64,000 nucleotides of DNA from an uncultured SAR86 cluster bacterium (GTDB taxonomy: Bacteria; Pseudomonadota; Gammaproteobacteria; Magnimaribacterales; D2472): assembly GCA_902627055.1 (NCBI GenBank), contig CACOHS010000002.1, positions 68,380 through 132,379 of the forward strand, in the 5' to 3' direction. Both the position numbers and the translations under genes were made by a program. Below, in pieces: positions 25,872-34,632 of the stretch. Position 1 is the stretch's first letter. Each line of letters begins with the position of its first letter. A model generated the notes under the pieces. It had not been told where the DNA came from, ran no database searches, and was given only the letters and a program-made list of their open reading frames with translations.

Positions 25872-28592
25872 ATGAAAACATTAATCAAAGCCATAGCTAT
25901 GAGCTTTATATTCATCGTCAATACTCAGGCCTCTTTATTAGATGACTTGCCTGAAATAAAGTATGAGTCATTTACTTTAGACAATGGTCTTACGGTAGTT
26001 GTCCATGAAGATCGAAAAGTACCAATGGTTGCAGTTAACGTTTGGTATCACGTGGGCTCAAAAAATGAAAAGGTTGGTAAAACTGGATTTGCTCATCTCT
26101 TTGAACATCTTATGTTTAATGGAACAGAAAATTATAATAGTGAATACTTTGAACCATTCGAAAAAATAGGATCAACCGATCAAAATGGAACCACTAATTC
26201 TGATAGAACTAACTATTTCCAGAATGTTCCAACTAATGCCGTAGACTTAGCCTTGTGGATGGAGTCTGATCGAATGGGTCATTTGCTTGGAGTTGTTGAT
26301 CAAGAAAAGCTTGATGAGCAAAGAGGCGTTGTACAAAACGAAAAGCGCCAAGGTGAAAACCAACCCTATGGAAAAGCATTCACTCGAATTTCAGAAGCCG
26401 CTTTTCCAAAAGGCCATCCTTACTCATGGACAACGATAGGATCAATGGAAGATTTGGATGCTGCATCACTTGAAGATGTTCAAGAGTGGTTTAAAACCTA
26501 TTATGGTCCTAATAATGCAGTGCTAGCTCTTGCTGGAGATATAGATATAGAGACAGCAAAGGAGAAAGTTGAGAAATACTTTGGAGACATACCTGCAGGA
26601 CCGCCTTTGGTTAAACCTGACGTATGGATAGCAAAAAGAAATGAAGAGAAGCGCGACATCATGTATGACAATGTCCCTCAGGCAAGAATATACAAAGCTT
26701 GGAATGTCCCGCCCAGAGATACTGAAGCGGCAGCTCATTTTGACCTAGCATCAAGCATCTTAGTGGGAGGGAAAAACTCACCTCTATTTAAAGAACTTGT
26801 TTATGAAAAACAAATTGCAACAAGTGTTTCTGCTTTTTACTACGATAGGGAAATTGCTGGAATGTTTATTATAACGGTTGATGTGGCTGCAAGCGAAGAT
26901 CCAATAGAAGTTGAAAGAGAAATGGATAATGTTCTGCAAACATTTATACAAAAAGGTCCAAATAGAAAGTTACTTGATGCCGAAAAAACTAAAGCATTGG
27001 CTAGTTTCATAAGAGGTGCACAACGAATTGGTGGTTTTGGTGGAAAATCTGATCTACTTGCTACCTGTCAAACCTATACTGGAAATCCAGGGTGCTATAT
27101 CAATAACGCAAAATATATTGATGAGAGCACTTCTGCTAAAATTAAATCAACTTTTTCAGAGTGGATCGATAATACCCCCTATGTTCTGACTATTTTACCA
27201 AGTGACAAATTAGCAACCAATGAATCAACAGTTGATAGGTCCAAGGGCATTCCCTATCCTACTGAAAAAATCTCCTTTAAATTTCCATCTTTGCAAACTG
27301 CAGAACTATCTAATGGTGCGAAGGTTGTCTTAGCTGAACGAAAGAATATTCCCTTGGTGGAAATGAATATTCAATTTGATTTTGGATATGCTCAAGAAGA
27401 TGCTGATCAAATTGGATATACCAACTTTATGATGGATATGCTCAATGAGGGCACAAAGAAATATTCCTCATTAGAGTTTGATGAAGTTTTAGATTCATTG
27501 GGTGCAAACATGGGATTTGGTTCGGATTTAGATACATCTTATGTATCCATCTCTTCTCTTAAAGCAAATCTTGATGAAACTTTAGATCTTGCAAAAGAGG
27601 CAATAATGTTTCCTACATTTCCTGAAACTGAGATTGCAAGAATTAAAAATCAAACACTTGCAGCGCTCAAAAGAGCTGAGTTTCAACCAGGTTCAATAGC
27701 TTTTAGAAATATAGGTAGTCTCCTGTATGGCCAAAATCATCCTTATGGAAAGCTAAGAATCGGATCTGGAGCAACTCAAGCAATTGAAAGCATTGATAGT
27801 AAAAGATTATCTAATATTCATAAGCTAGCTTTAAATCCAAATCATGTAACTTTCACTGTTGCAGGTGATATCACTTTAGATGAAATTGTCAGGCTGCTTG
27901 AATCTAAATTTGGAAAATGGATGAGTGGATCAGATACTGATTTAAAAAATATACCAAATGTTGCTTTGCCAGAAAAAAGGAAAGTTTATTTAATAAACAA
28001 ACCTAATGCCGAGCAATCTTATATTGTTGCAGGTCAACTATTGCCTCCATCTGCTACACCCGAAGAATTTAAAATTGATTATATGAACTATGCAATTGGT
28101 GGAAGCTTTACTTCAAGGCTTAATATGAATCTAAGGGAAGATAAAAGCTGGTCATATGGAGTTAGGACTCGATTGGGTGATGCTAAAGGCCAAAGATCAA
28201 TGCTCGTTACTGCTCCTGTTCAAACTGATAAAACTTCTGAATCAATCACTGAGATAGTGAATGAATATGATGCATATTTAACATCATCTCCTACCACTGA
28301 GGACGAATTAGCCAAAGGTAAAGCATCAAAGATACTGCGTCTTCCTGGTTTATTTGAAACACTTGGCTCTTTGAGAGCAGGAGTTTCTAATATCGTAACT
28401 TACGATCGAGACTTAGATTATCTCAATCAACTGCCTGCACTTTACGATCAACCATCACTAGAGGATGTAAAAGAGATGGCACAGAAATATATTAAACCTA
28501 ATCAATGGACGTGGTTAATTGTTGGGGATCTCAAAAAAATTGAAGAACCTATTAGAAATTTAAATTTAGGCGAAGTGGAGATATTGGATTAA
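25872..28592 (+). CDS. M16-family zinc protease (pitrilysin-like, two fused M16 domains)
   Basis: This 906-aa protein has a signal peptide (MKTLIKAIAMSFIFIVNTQAS). The first M16 domain has the inverted zinc motif HxxEH in FAHLFEHLMFNGTENY and the distal glutamate region VVQNEKRQGENQPYG. The second half (from about residue 465) repeats the fold (AELSNGAKVVLAERKNIPLVEMN) without HxxEH, as in normal pitrilysin-type enzymes where it shapes the chamber. It degrades peptides in the periplasm. Its stop overlaps the P450 start by one base (TAATG), so the peptidase and P450 genes are translationally coupled, which is an unusual pairing. Confidence 0.93.
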   Translation: MKTLIKAIAMSFIFIVNTQASLLDDLPEIKYESFTLDNGLTVVVHEDRKVPMVAVNVWYHVGSKNEKVGKTGFAHLFEHLMFNGTENYNSEYFEPFEKIGSTDQNGTTNSDRTNYFQNVPTNAVDLALWMESDRMGHLLGVVDQEKLDEQRGVVQNEKRQGENQPYGKAFTRISEAAFPKGHPYSWTTIGSMEDLDAASLEDVQEWFKTYYGPNNAVLALAGDIDIETAKEKVEKYFGDIPAGPPLVKPDVWIAKRNEEKRDIMYDNVPQARIYKAWNVPPRDTEAAAHFDLASSILVGGKNSPLFKELVYEKQIATSVSAFYYDREIAGMFIITVDVAASEDPIEVEREMDNVLQTFIQKGPNRKLLDAEKTKALASFIRGAQRIGGFGGKSDLLATCQTYTGNPGCYINNAKYIDESTSAKIKSTFSEWIDNTPYVLTILPSDKLATNESTVDRSKGIPYPTEKISFKFPSLQTAELSNGAKVVLAERKNIPLVEMNIQFDFGYAQEDADQIGYTNFMMDMLNEGTKKYSSLEFDEVLDSLGANMGFGSDLDTSYVSISSLKANLDETLDLAKEAIMFPTFPETEIARIKNQTLAALKRAEFQPGSIAFRNIGSLLYGQNHPYGKLRIGSGATQAIESIDSKRLSNIHKLALNPNHVTFTVAGDITLDEIVRLLESKFGKWMSGSDTDLKNIPNVALPEKRKVYLINKPNAEQSYIVAGQLLPPSATPEEFKIDYMNYAIGGSFTSRLNMNLREDKSWSYGVRTRLGDAKGQRSMLVTAPVQTDKTSESITEIVNEYDAYLTSSPTTEDELAKGKASKILRLPGLFETLGSLRAGVSNIVTYDRDLDYLNQLPALYDQPSLEDVKEMAQKYIKPNQWTWLIVGDLKKIEEPIRNLNLGEVEILD

Positions 28593-29944
28593 TGGGCGAA
28601 CCAATATCTATTAGCAAGAATCTTGCTAAGAAAACGTTTAGTTCAAATGCTCATCCTCCTATTTATGATTTTGGTACTGACATAAACTTTACTGATTTAG
28701 AAGTTTTTACAAAAGGTCAGCCATTCAGCCAATATAGGGAATTACGAGAACAAGCTCCCATCTACCTTCATCCACCTTTTACAAATGATCCAGAACCTGG
28801 ATTTTGGTCATTGACCCGTCATGAGGACATACTCAAGGTTTCCTCTAATCCTAAAACCTTTTCATCTCAAGCGGGTACAGGAACAATGATAACTTTAGGC
28901 AGTGAGGATCGTAGACACCCAAAACTTTGGCGCTCTGCAATTGATCACATGCTTAATCTTGATGGTGACTTACATATTAATCTTAGACGAGAGCATATGC
29001 CCTTTTTTAAGCCTGATTATGTTGCAAATCTTCGAATCAAAGTAAAAGCAAAAGTTAGCTCCTTATTGGATGCTATTAATACTGAAGAAGAATGTAATTT
29101 TGTGACTGCCTTTTCCCAACAACTTCCAATCTTTACTTTGTCTGAAATTTTAGGGATTCCTGATGCTGATAGACAAAAGCTTGTAACCTGGATGGAATTC
29201 TTAGAATTAGCTCAATACATTCAAGTCGAGCAATTAAAAAAAGAAATGGAGGGAGAAGTTACAAACGAACCAGTAAATACTGACATGATTGATATGTTTA
29301 ATGCAATGGTAGATGAAATGTTTGAATATGGCAGAGATATCTTAAATTCAAAACGAAAAAATCCATCTGATGATTTGCTTTCAGCAATTGCAAATGCTGA
29401 GTTAGAAGGACAAAAACTAAGTCCAGAGTTCCTAGACGGTTCATGGTTATTAATCATTTTTGCTGGAAATGACACTACTAGAAATACACTCAGTGGTGCA
29501 ATCAAACTCTTAACTGAAAATCCGGACCAAAAACAAAAGCTAATTGAAAATCCAGAATTAATGCCTAATTTTCTTCAAGAATGCATTCGCATGGTCTCTC
29601 CAGTGATTCATATGCGCAGAACAACGACCTGTGAAACAGAGCTTGGAGGACAATTAATGGGTCCTGGTGAAAAAATTGTAATGTGGTATGGAGCTGCAAA
29701 TAGAGATCCATCAGTTTTTACCAATCCAGATAAATTTGATATCGAACGTGAAAATGCTGACAAGCATCTTGCATTTGGCATTGGCAGACATACTTGCGTT
29801 GGTAAGCCTGTAGCTTTGATGCAATTAGAAGAATCTTACAAACAGATATTATCGCGTTTTCCAAATATTCATATGAGTGGAAATTGGAAAGTAGCACCTA
29901 ACAACTTTGTTCATGCGATTCAAGAAATGCCAGTTAAATTTTAA
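28592..29944 (+). CDS. Cytochrome P450
   Basis: This 450-aa soluble bacterial-type P450 has the I-helix oxygen motif IIFAGNDTTRNT, the K-helix ExxR in LQECIRM, and the haem loop LAFGIGRHTCVGKPVA with the cysteine ligand. Length and motifs fit class I bacterial P450s that take electrons from ferredoxin. The early LNLDGDLHINLRREHMPFFKP segment resembles the group that includes sterol side-chain oxidases (CYP125/142-like), but family assignment needs comparison. No ferredoxin is adjacent. It is coupled to the M16 gene by one base and followed 11 bp later by a thioesterase. Confidence 0.92.
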   Translation: MGEPISISKNLAKKTFSSNAHPPIYDFGTDINFTDLEVFTKGQPFSQYRELREQAPIYLHPPFTNDPEPGFWSLTRHEDILKVSSNPKTFSSQAGTGTMITLGSEDRRHPKLWRSAIDHMLNLDGDLHINLRREHMPFFKPDYVANLRIKVKAKVSSLLDAINTEEECNFVTAFSQQLPIFTLSEILGIPDADRQKLVTWMEFLELAQYIQVEQLKKEMEGEVTNEPVNTDMIDMFNAMVDEMFEYGRDILNSKRKNPSDDLLSAIANAELEGQKLSPEFLDGSWLLIIFAGNDTTRNTLSGAIKLLTENPDQKQKLIENPELMPNFLQECIRMVSPVIHMRRTTTCETELGGQLMGPGEKIVMWYGAANRDPSVFTNPDKFDIERENADKHLAFGIGRHTCVGKPVALMQLEESYKQILSRFPNIHMSGNWKVAPNNFVHAIQEMPVKF

Positions 29945-29955
29945 TTCAGCAAATT

Positions 29956-30387
29956 ATGACTAAGAGAATCTGGTTCCAACCTGTTTCTATTAAGGATTTT
30001 AAGGACTCGTCCGTCAATATGGATAAGTATCTAGATGTGGAGGTCACCGAAATTGGTGATGACTTTGTAATCGCAAAAATGCCAGTTACAGAAAAAACCA
30101 AGCAACCTTATGGCATTCTGCATGGAGGAGCTTCATGTGTGCTCGCTGAAAGTGTGGGCAGCATTGCAGCAGCCTTGACAATGGACGGTGCAAAAAAGTA
30201 CCCGGTTGGCATTGAAATCAATGCTAATCACATATCCTCACCAACAGATGGACATATTTATGCTAAGGCAGTTCCGGTACATATTGGAGGGTCAACTTCA
30301 GTTTGGAATATTGATATAAGTGATGATAATGGTAAGCGAGTTTGCTTCTCAAGATTTACAGCCTTGCATAAGACCTATATTACTTAA
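29956..30387 (+). CDS. PaaI-family hotdog thioesterase
   Basis: This 143-aa protein has the hotdog pattern PYGILHGGASCVLAESVGSIAA, in which HGG and the acidic residue nine positions later (E) form the PaaI/4HBT-II active site. VGIEINANHISSPTDGHIYA is the conserved strand that follows. It should hydrolyse an acyl-CoA in the cytoplasm. It forms an operon with the P450, suggesting CoA-ester turnover in the same pathway. A strong hairpin just after the stop ends the transcript. Confidence 0.88.
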   Translation: MTKRIWFQPVSIKDFKDSSVNMDKYLDVEVTEIGDDFVIAKMPVTEKTKQPYGILHGGASCVLAESVGSIAAALTMDGAKKYPVGIEINANHISSPTDGHIYAKAVPVHIGGSTSVWNIDISDDNGKRVCFSRFTALHKTYIT

Positions 30388-30397
30388 TAACAAATAT

Positions 30398-30424
30398 TTG
30401 GCCTTTAGGGATACTAAAGGCCAA
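30398..30424. terminator. Bidirectional hairpin terminator between convergent genes
   Basis: A perfect 11-bp stem, TTGGCCTTTAG / CTAAAGGCCAA, has a 5-nt loop and lies between the convergent thioesterase and NTF2-like genes. A/T-rich flanks follow on both strands, though the U-tracts are short. Confidence 0.7.
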
Positions 30425-30437
30425 TTTAAAGACTTAT

Positions 30438-30923
30438 TTATTCCTCAAAATCTGAGGCAACAGTTATATGAACACCGCCAAATTGTGCTGGTGCATAGTG
30501 CTGAGTTTTAACAACCCATTTACCATTCTCCTTAATCCAATTCTGAGTAACTTTTGTTCTATAGTCACTTGATTTAGAACCATTGATTGCTATCCCTTCA
30601 TAATAAAATCTAACATAGACTACATCATTAGAAAGTTCAGCAAACTCTGGGTAATAGATATTTAAAGCACCTGCCTGACCGCTGGCTTTCCACTGAGCAG
30701 CAGTTGTTTTCGATAAGGCTTTATGAAAACTGCCATCCGAATTTGAATTATATGTTCCTGAAGCACTTTCCAAAGATGCAACGGTATCCCAATTCTGATT
30801 CGCTCGTGCATCAAAATACTTTTCAAAAGCAATAGCAACTTCAGCCTCAGCTTTTGAGGGAGCAGCATAAATTATTTGTGTGAAACCAAACATTATTGCG
30901 CTAACTAAAAATAAATTTTTCAT
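30438..30923 (-). CDS. Secreted NTF2/SnoaL-like hypothetical protein
   Basis: This 161-aa protein has a signal peptide (MKNLFLVSAIMFGFTQIIYA, cut near YAA). The mature part looks like an NTF2/SnoaL cone fold: helix AEAEVAIAFEKYFDARANQNWDTVASL, then strands with VVYVRFYYEGIAI and VTQNWIKENGKWVVKTQHYAP. No catalytic set can be recognised. It is a single gene facing the P450-thioesterase operon across a terminator. The fold call is a pattern judgement. Confidence 0.6.
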   Translation of the reverse strand: MKNLFLVSAIMFGFTQIIYAAPSKAEAEVAIAFEKYFDARANQNWDTVASLESASGTYNSNSDGSFHKALSKTTAAQWKASGQAGALNIYYPEFAELSNDVVYVRFYYEGIAINGSKSSDYRTKVTQNWIKENGKWVVKTQHYAPAQFGGVHITVASDFEE

Positions 30924-31012
30924 TGATTCTCCATTTAATAATTAATTACTAATACTAGCATTATGTTTATTAAAAAAACTAAATTTGTAAAAACTATAAT
31001 CAGAAAGATTTA

Positions 31013-31381
31013 TTAATTTATATCTAGGGCATATTCCATTAATATTTTGAGCGGAACTAGTTCAAGTGTTTTAATATGTGTCTTAGTTAAATAAATTTTA
31101 GGAGCACAATTAGCCTCATATGCTTCGACCCATCTTGGTGCACACAAACACCAATCATCGCCCTCCTTTAAACCAGGAAAACCATACTCCGGCATAGGAG
31201 TTGATAGATCATTACCTTGAGCTTTAGAAAAAGCTAAAAAATCATCTGTCATATGTGCGCATACAGTATGCATGCCATGATCTTGATCCATAGTCTCGCA
31301 GGAACCTGAGCGAGTGAATCCTGTCATAGGATCTTCGCAGCAGATTGGTAATGGTTCACCAAAAACATTTATTTGACTCAT
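31013..31381 (-). CDS. DUF2237 family protein
   Basis: This 122-aa protein has the complete DUF2237 signature: NVFGEPLPICCEDPMTGFTRSG, HTVCAHMTDDFLAFSKAQGNDLSTP, then GFPGLKEGDDWCLCAPRWVEA. The many conserved cysteines, including CLC, suggest metal or redox chemistry, but no function is established for the family. Length and end positions match the family. It lies 16 bp after the NAPE-PLD-like gene, probably in one operon with it. Confidence 0.9.
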   Translation of the reverse strand: MSQINVFGEPLPICCEDPMTGFTRSGSCETMDQDHGMHTVCAHMTDDFLAFSKAQGNDLSTPMPEYGFPGLKEGDDWCLCAPRWVEAYEANCAPKIYLTKTHIKTLELVPLKILMEYALDIN

Positions 31382-31397
31382 GGATTTATTATAAGAC

Positions 31398-32384
31398 TTA
31401 TTTGGTGAGTTGGAGAATCTGACCAGGTTTTGGAGAGGTAAAGAAATCCGGTGCTAGATTTTGTTTTTTAAGCGCTTCTTCTAATCTTGCTGGAGGCTCT
31501 AGAATAGGCTCATCTGTTAAGATAAAAGTTCCCCAGTGCATCCCAAATGAATGTCGAGTCTTAAGGTCTAATGCAATTTGTAAAGCCTCTTCTGGGTTAA
31601 CATGAGAATCTTTCATGAACCATCTTGGATCATAAGCTCCGATGGGTATAAATGAATAATCTGGGGCCCCTAATCGCTCATAGGTTGTCTTGAAATCACT
31701 AGAATACCCCGTATCACCAGCATGAAATAAAGCCAAGTCCTTTGTTTGCATAAACCAACCACCCCAAAGACTTTTATTGCGATCAAAAAGACCACGTTTT
31801 GACCAATGTTGAACAGGTGTAAAGCTAAAAGACGTCTCACTATAACTGAATTCATCCCACCAATTCATCTCATAAACGTTTTTAATACCAGACCGGGTAA
31901 GCTTTTTACCATCGCCAATGGGCACTAAAAAAATAGTTTTGGGATTGAGCTTATTGAGTTTTTTAAGAGACCAGATATCCAGATGGTCATAATGATTATG
32001 ACTCACAACTACTAAATCTATTTTAGGTAAATCGCTTAGACTCATAACTGGAGGAATCATTCTCTTTGGTCCGGCAAAGCCAATAGGTGATGCTCGTTTT
32101 GAGAAAATCGGATCAGTCAAAATATTAATATCACCGTTATTAATAAGATAGGTTGCATGTCCTATCCAAACCGCATAGTTCGTTTGATCAAGAGCCAATT
32201 CTTGCCACTGAGTAGAGGTTTCAATTTCTACTCTTTTTGGTCCTTTTTCACCATCAAAAATCCATGTCATTAATTGACCAAAAGTTTTGCCATTTTGTTG
32301 GTCATTTGTATTTTTATAAGTTTGTGCATCAACAAAACTTGTATATAGAAAAGTAACAACAAGAAATGTTAAAGAGCATTTCAT
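31398..32384 (-). CDS. Secreted MBL-fold hydrolase, NAPE-PLD-like
   Basis: This 328-aa protein has a signal peptide (MKCSLTFLVVTFLYTSFVDA). The metallo-beta-lactamase fold has the zinc motif VVVSHNHYDHLD (HxHxDH), with AVWIGHATYLINNGDINILTDPIF before it, then LFHAGDTGYSSDF and SFGMHWGTFIL supplying further ligands. This order is that of the N-acyl-phosphatidylethanolamine phospholipase D group (UlaG-related), acting on phosphodiester lipids. The bacterial substrate is unknown. It is followed by the DUF2237 gene and preceded 12 bp upstream by the DUF3604 lipoprotein. Confidence 0.85.
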   Translation of the reverse strand: MKCSLTFLVVTFLYTSFVDAQTYKNTNDQQNGKTFGQLMTWIFDGEKGPKRVEIETSTQWQELALDQTNYAVWIGHATYLINNGDINILTDPIFSKRASPIGFAGPKRMIPPVMSLSDLPKIDLVVVSHNHYDHLDIWSLKKLNKLNPKTIFLVPIGDGKKLTRSGIKNVYEMNWWDEFSYSETSFSFTPVQHWSKRGLFDRNKSLWGGWFMQTKDLALFHAGDTGYSSDFKTTYERLGAPDYSFIPIGAYDPRWFMKDSHVNPEEALQIALDLKTRHSFGMHWGTFILTDEPILEPPARLEEALKKQNLAPDFFTSPKPGQILQLTK

Positions 32385-32396
32385 ACTTTATAAATA

Positions 32397-34406
32397 TTAT
32401 GGAATGAAATGAATGGGTGATGACCAAACCCGTTCTTGAATGGTCTTAGGCATATCAGACCTAGGCTTAACGTTATTTCTAACAGCATCCCATGTGCTCC
32501 ATCTACAAGTTGGATTTTCTAATGCTCGAACATAATAAAAAGCTCTTTCCTCAGGCTTAAATGTAGGATCATTCCAAAAAGTTTTTAATTCTGCAGCTCC
32601 GATATCTTGAGAAAATGCACAAGTTGAAATATCAACTTTTGCATTATTGTCCGGGCATCGATATGTATTTGGGTCTGGAGCCCCACCATCAGAACATGCA
32701 ACATCAAAAACCTGCTCTTGTGGATTACCGTTTTCATCTACATAACCTTTAATGATTTGTACTCTTTGCAAAGGTGCGGTAAAAGTGTCTCGCACAGCCC
32801 AAACAAAAAAACTAGGTATTTGCTTACCAATACCATCAAGATCTGCTCCCATGGTTTTAGCATTTGAATATAAATACTCAACTAAATCATTATCGTTGAT
32901 TTTTGAGGTATCCAGATCATAACCTGCAAAAAATCTTACAGTCATTCTAGGTCCTGAAGTGGCAAATGATTCTTTGCGCCTAAAAGCATCGTAAATACTA
33001 TTTCTTGTATTTTCTTCAGCCCAAACACCAGCAAGGCCTGCTGCACCCCATGTAATGGCTGATGAATTCATATATTTATTGCCATCAACTTCTTCAAAAG
33101 ATTGATCTGATGCAAGCATAGCTGGATCGGTAACCGGAATTGAGCCCCTTAGGGCAGCGCTAGAATCTAATAGGCCTATTTTAGAAAAGAAATTATCTTC
33201 TTCTTGGGAAGAAGCAGCAGTATGAGTATCACTAGAGCCAATTAATCCAAATTTATATGGATTAAAGCCATCTTTTTGTTCCATTTTAATACCTTCTAAC
33301 AAGGCATCTCGAACATAGCTTCCTTTGGGCTCTGAAAAACTTTGAGTTGCAACTTTGTATGGCATGATCTCAAAATCTGCCCATTCATCATTTGTAGAAA
33401 GCGCTGGATGAGTATCTGAGGTTCCCTTAACTTGAGTTATTTCAACTATCGGTTCATTCCGCATTCTTAATTCAGCATATTCTTTGGTGAATGGTTTTCC
33501 AAAAGAGTCTTTTAGGGCAAACATAAAACCATCAGATCCATTTGAATTATGTGGAATCGCTAAACTCTCAATGCCGTCTTCTCTTAATCTATCCATCCAT
33601 TGCCATAATCCTTCAGGATCATTCGAATTGGCTCTACTATAAGGCACTGAAGGAATACGATTACCATCTCCTCTAAAAATCACATTTCGATGAAGATTAC
33701 CCATGTCAGGTGTTGATGCGGTATATTCATAACCAATAAAAGTTGTAAAATTGCCAGGATCGTTATGCCTTTGTGCGGCACCAACTGTATCAGCCCATGC
33801 CCTTCGGCTAATACTATCTAAGTATCTAATATCAAGCTTTTGCTCTCTTAAAGCAGTCACAGTATTGATTAAAAAACCTCCAAAAGCCTCTGTTCTTCTT
33901 GGGATGGTTGAAATATTTAAATTCTCTAGGCTGTTAATGTCATTAACTGGAGCGCTTGATGGCGCATCATAATAAACTGTTCCTGGAGTTGCTGCCTCCT
34001 CAACGTGTCCTAAAAAAGTACCGTGATCTGTTACGCCATAAAAATCTAGAGGTCTATCCAAACTTACATCAAAACCAGCAGGATGTTTTATGGATTTGCC
34101 TTTAGCAAATTCATAAGCATCATCAGGCGTAGCTAAGGTTCCAAAAATATAAGCATCAAAAGAATAAGTTGTATGAACGTGCAGATCACCAAATAATGGT
34201 ACTCTGCTTGCACTTAGCGCTGGATCCATATTCATGTAGGGATCTAATGCTTGAAAATCCCAATCTATAGGTTGCTGGCTTGCAAGACCAACTCTTGCAC
34301 CGGCAATATTGAGAAAACTATCTGACTCTATTTCTTCAACTGGCTCTGAACAACTAAAAATGAAAATGGAAATAGAAATAAATATTAGGCCTATATTTTT
34401 ATACAT
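32397..34406 (-). CDS. DUF3604 lipoprotein with PHP-like metal-binding N-terminus
   Basis: The start is set at the ATG at 34406, which has an AAGGGA ribosome site 6 nt upstream and yields a lipoprotein signal (IFISISIFIFSCSEP); the longer ORF-track start adds 19 unconserved residues. The 669-aa protein contains LFGDLHVHTTYSFDAYIFG, a PHP-type HxHxxxS metal site, GVTDHG, and GYEYTASTPDMGNLHRNVIFR, all typical of DUF3604. Late blocks are SDTHTAASSQEEDNF and FATSGPRMTVRFF. Cysteines near the C-terminus (VACSDGG, DISTCAF, ENPTCRW) probably form disulfides. These proteins are likely periplasmic or surface hydrolases; the substrate is unknown. Confidence 0.85.
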   Translation of the reverse strand: MYKNIGLIFISISIFIFSCSEPVEEIESDSFLNIAGARVGLASQQPIDWDFQALDPYMNMDPALSASRVPLFGDLHVHTTYSFDAYIFGTLATPDDAYEFAKGKSIKHPAGFDVSLDRPLDFYGVTDHGTFLGHVEEAATPGTVYYDAPSSAPVNDINSLENLNISTIPRRTEAFGGFLINTVTALREQKLDIRYLDSISRRAWADTVGAAQRHNDPGNFTTFIGYEYTASTPDMGNLHRNVIFRGDGNRIPSVPYSRANSNDPEGLWQWMDRLREDGIESLAIPHNSNGSDGFMFALKDSFGKPFTKEYAELRMRNEPIVEITQVKGTSDTHPALSTNDEWADFEIMPYKVATQSFSEPKGSYVRDALLEGIKMEQKDGFNPYKFGLIGSSDTHTAASSQEEDNFFSKIGLLDSSAALRGSIPVTDPAMLASDQSFEEVDGNKYMNSSAITWGAAGLAGVWAEENTRNSIYDAFRRKESFATSGPRMTVRFFAGYDLDTSKINDNDLVEYLYSNAKTMGADLDGIGKQIPSFFVWAVRDTFTAPLQRVQIIKGYVDENGNPQEQVFDVACSDGGAPDPNTYRCPDNNAKVDISTCAFSQDIGAAELKTFWNDPTFKPEERAFYYVRALENPTCRWSTWDAVRNNVKPRSDMPKTIQERVWSSPIHFIP

Positions 34407-34555
34407 ATTGTTCCCTTTAGTATATGCACTGCTTATTATGTTTAACTTGAATTGAATGCTCAATACTTTCAGAAAAATTTTATAAACCTGATTAAGGTAA
34501 TATGTGATTTAGAGATATGTGTTAAAAATTTCAATTATAATCTAGTTATAAAAAT

Positions 34556-34632
34556 GCGCCCGTAGCTCAGCTGGATAGAGTACTTGGCTTCGAACCAAGG
34601 GGTCGGGAGTTCGAATCTCTCCGGGCGTGCCA
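34556..34632 (+). tRNA. tRNA-Arg (anticodon UCG)
   Basis: This 77-nt cloverleaf with encoded CCA differs from tRNA-Arg(ACG) at 22616 at only three bases. The anticodon first base is T instead of A (loop CTTCGAA), and the 3' acceptor reads CGGGCGT instead of CGGGTGC, giving a G1-U72 wobble. A20 and both arms are kept. Its CCA is followed immediately by the ATG of the gamma-glutamyltransferase gene. Confidence 0.96.

Noticed and set aside
25808-25875. Inverted repeat CATATGTAT / ATACATATG flanking the M28-M16 divergent gap
   Set aside because: Each arm overlaps a start codon (CAT/ATG), so symmetry of two divergent starts in AT-rich sequence explains it.
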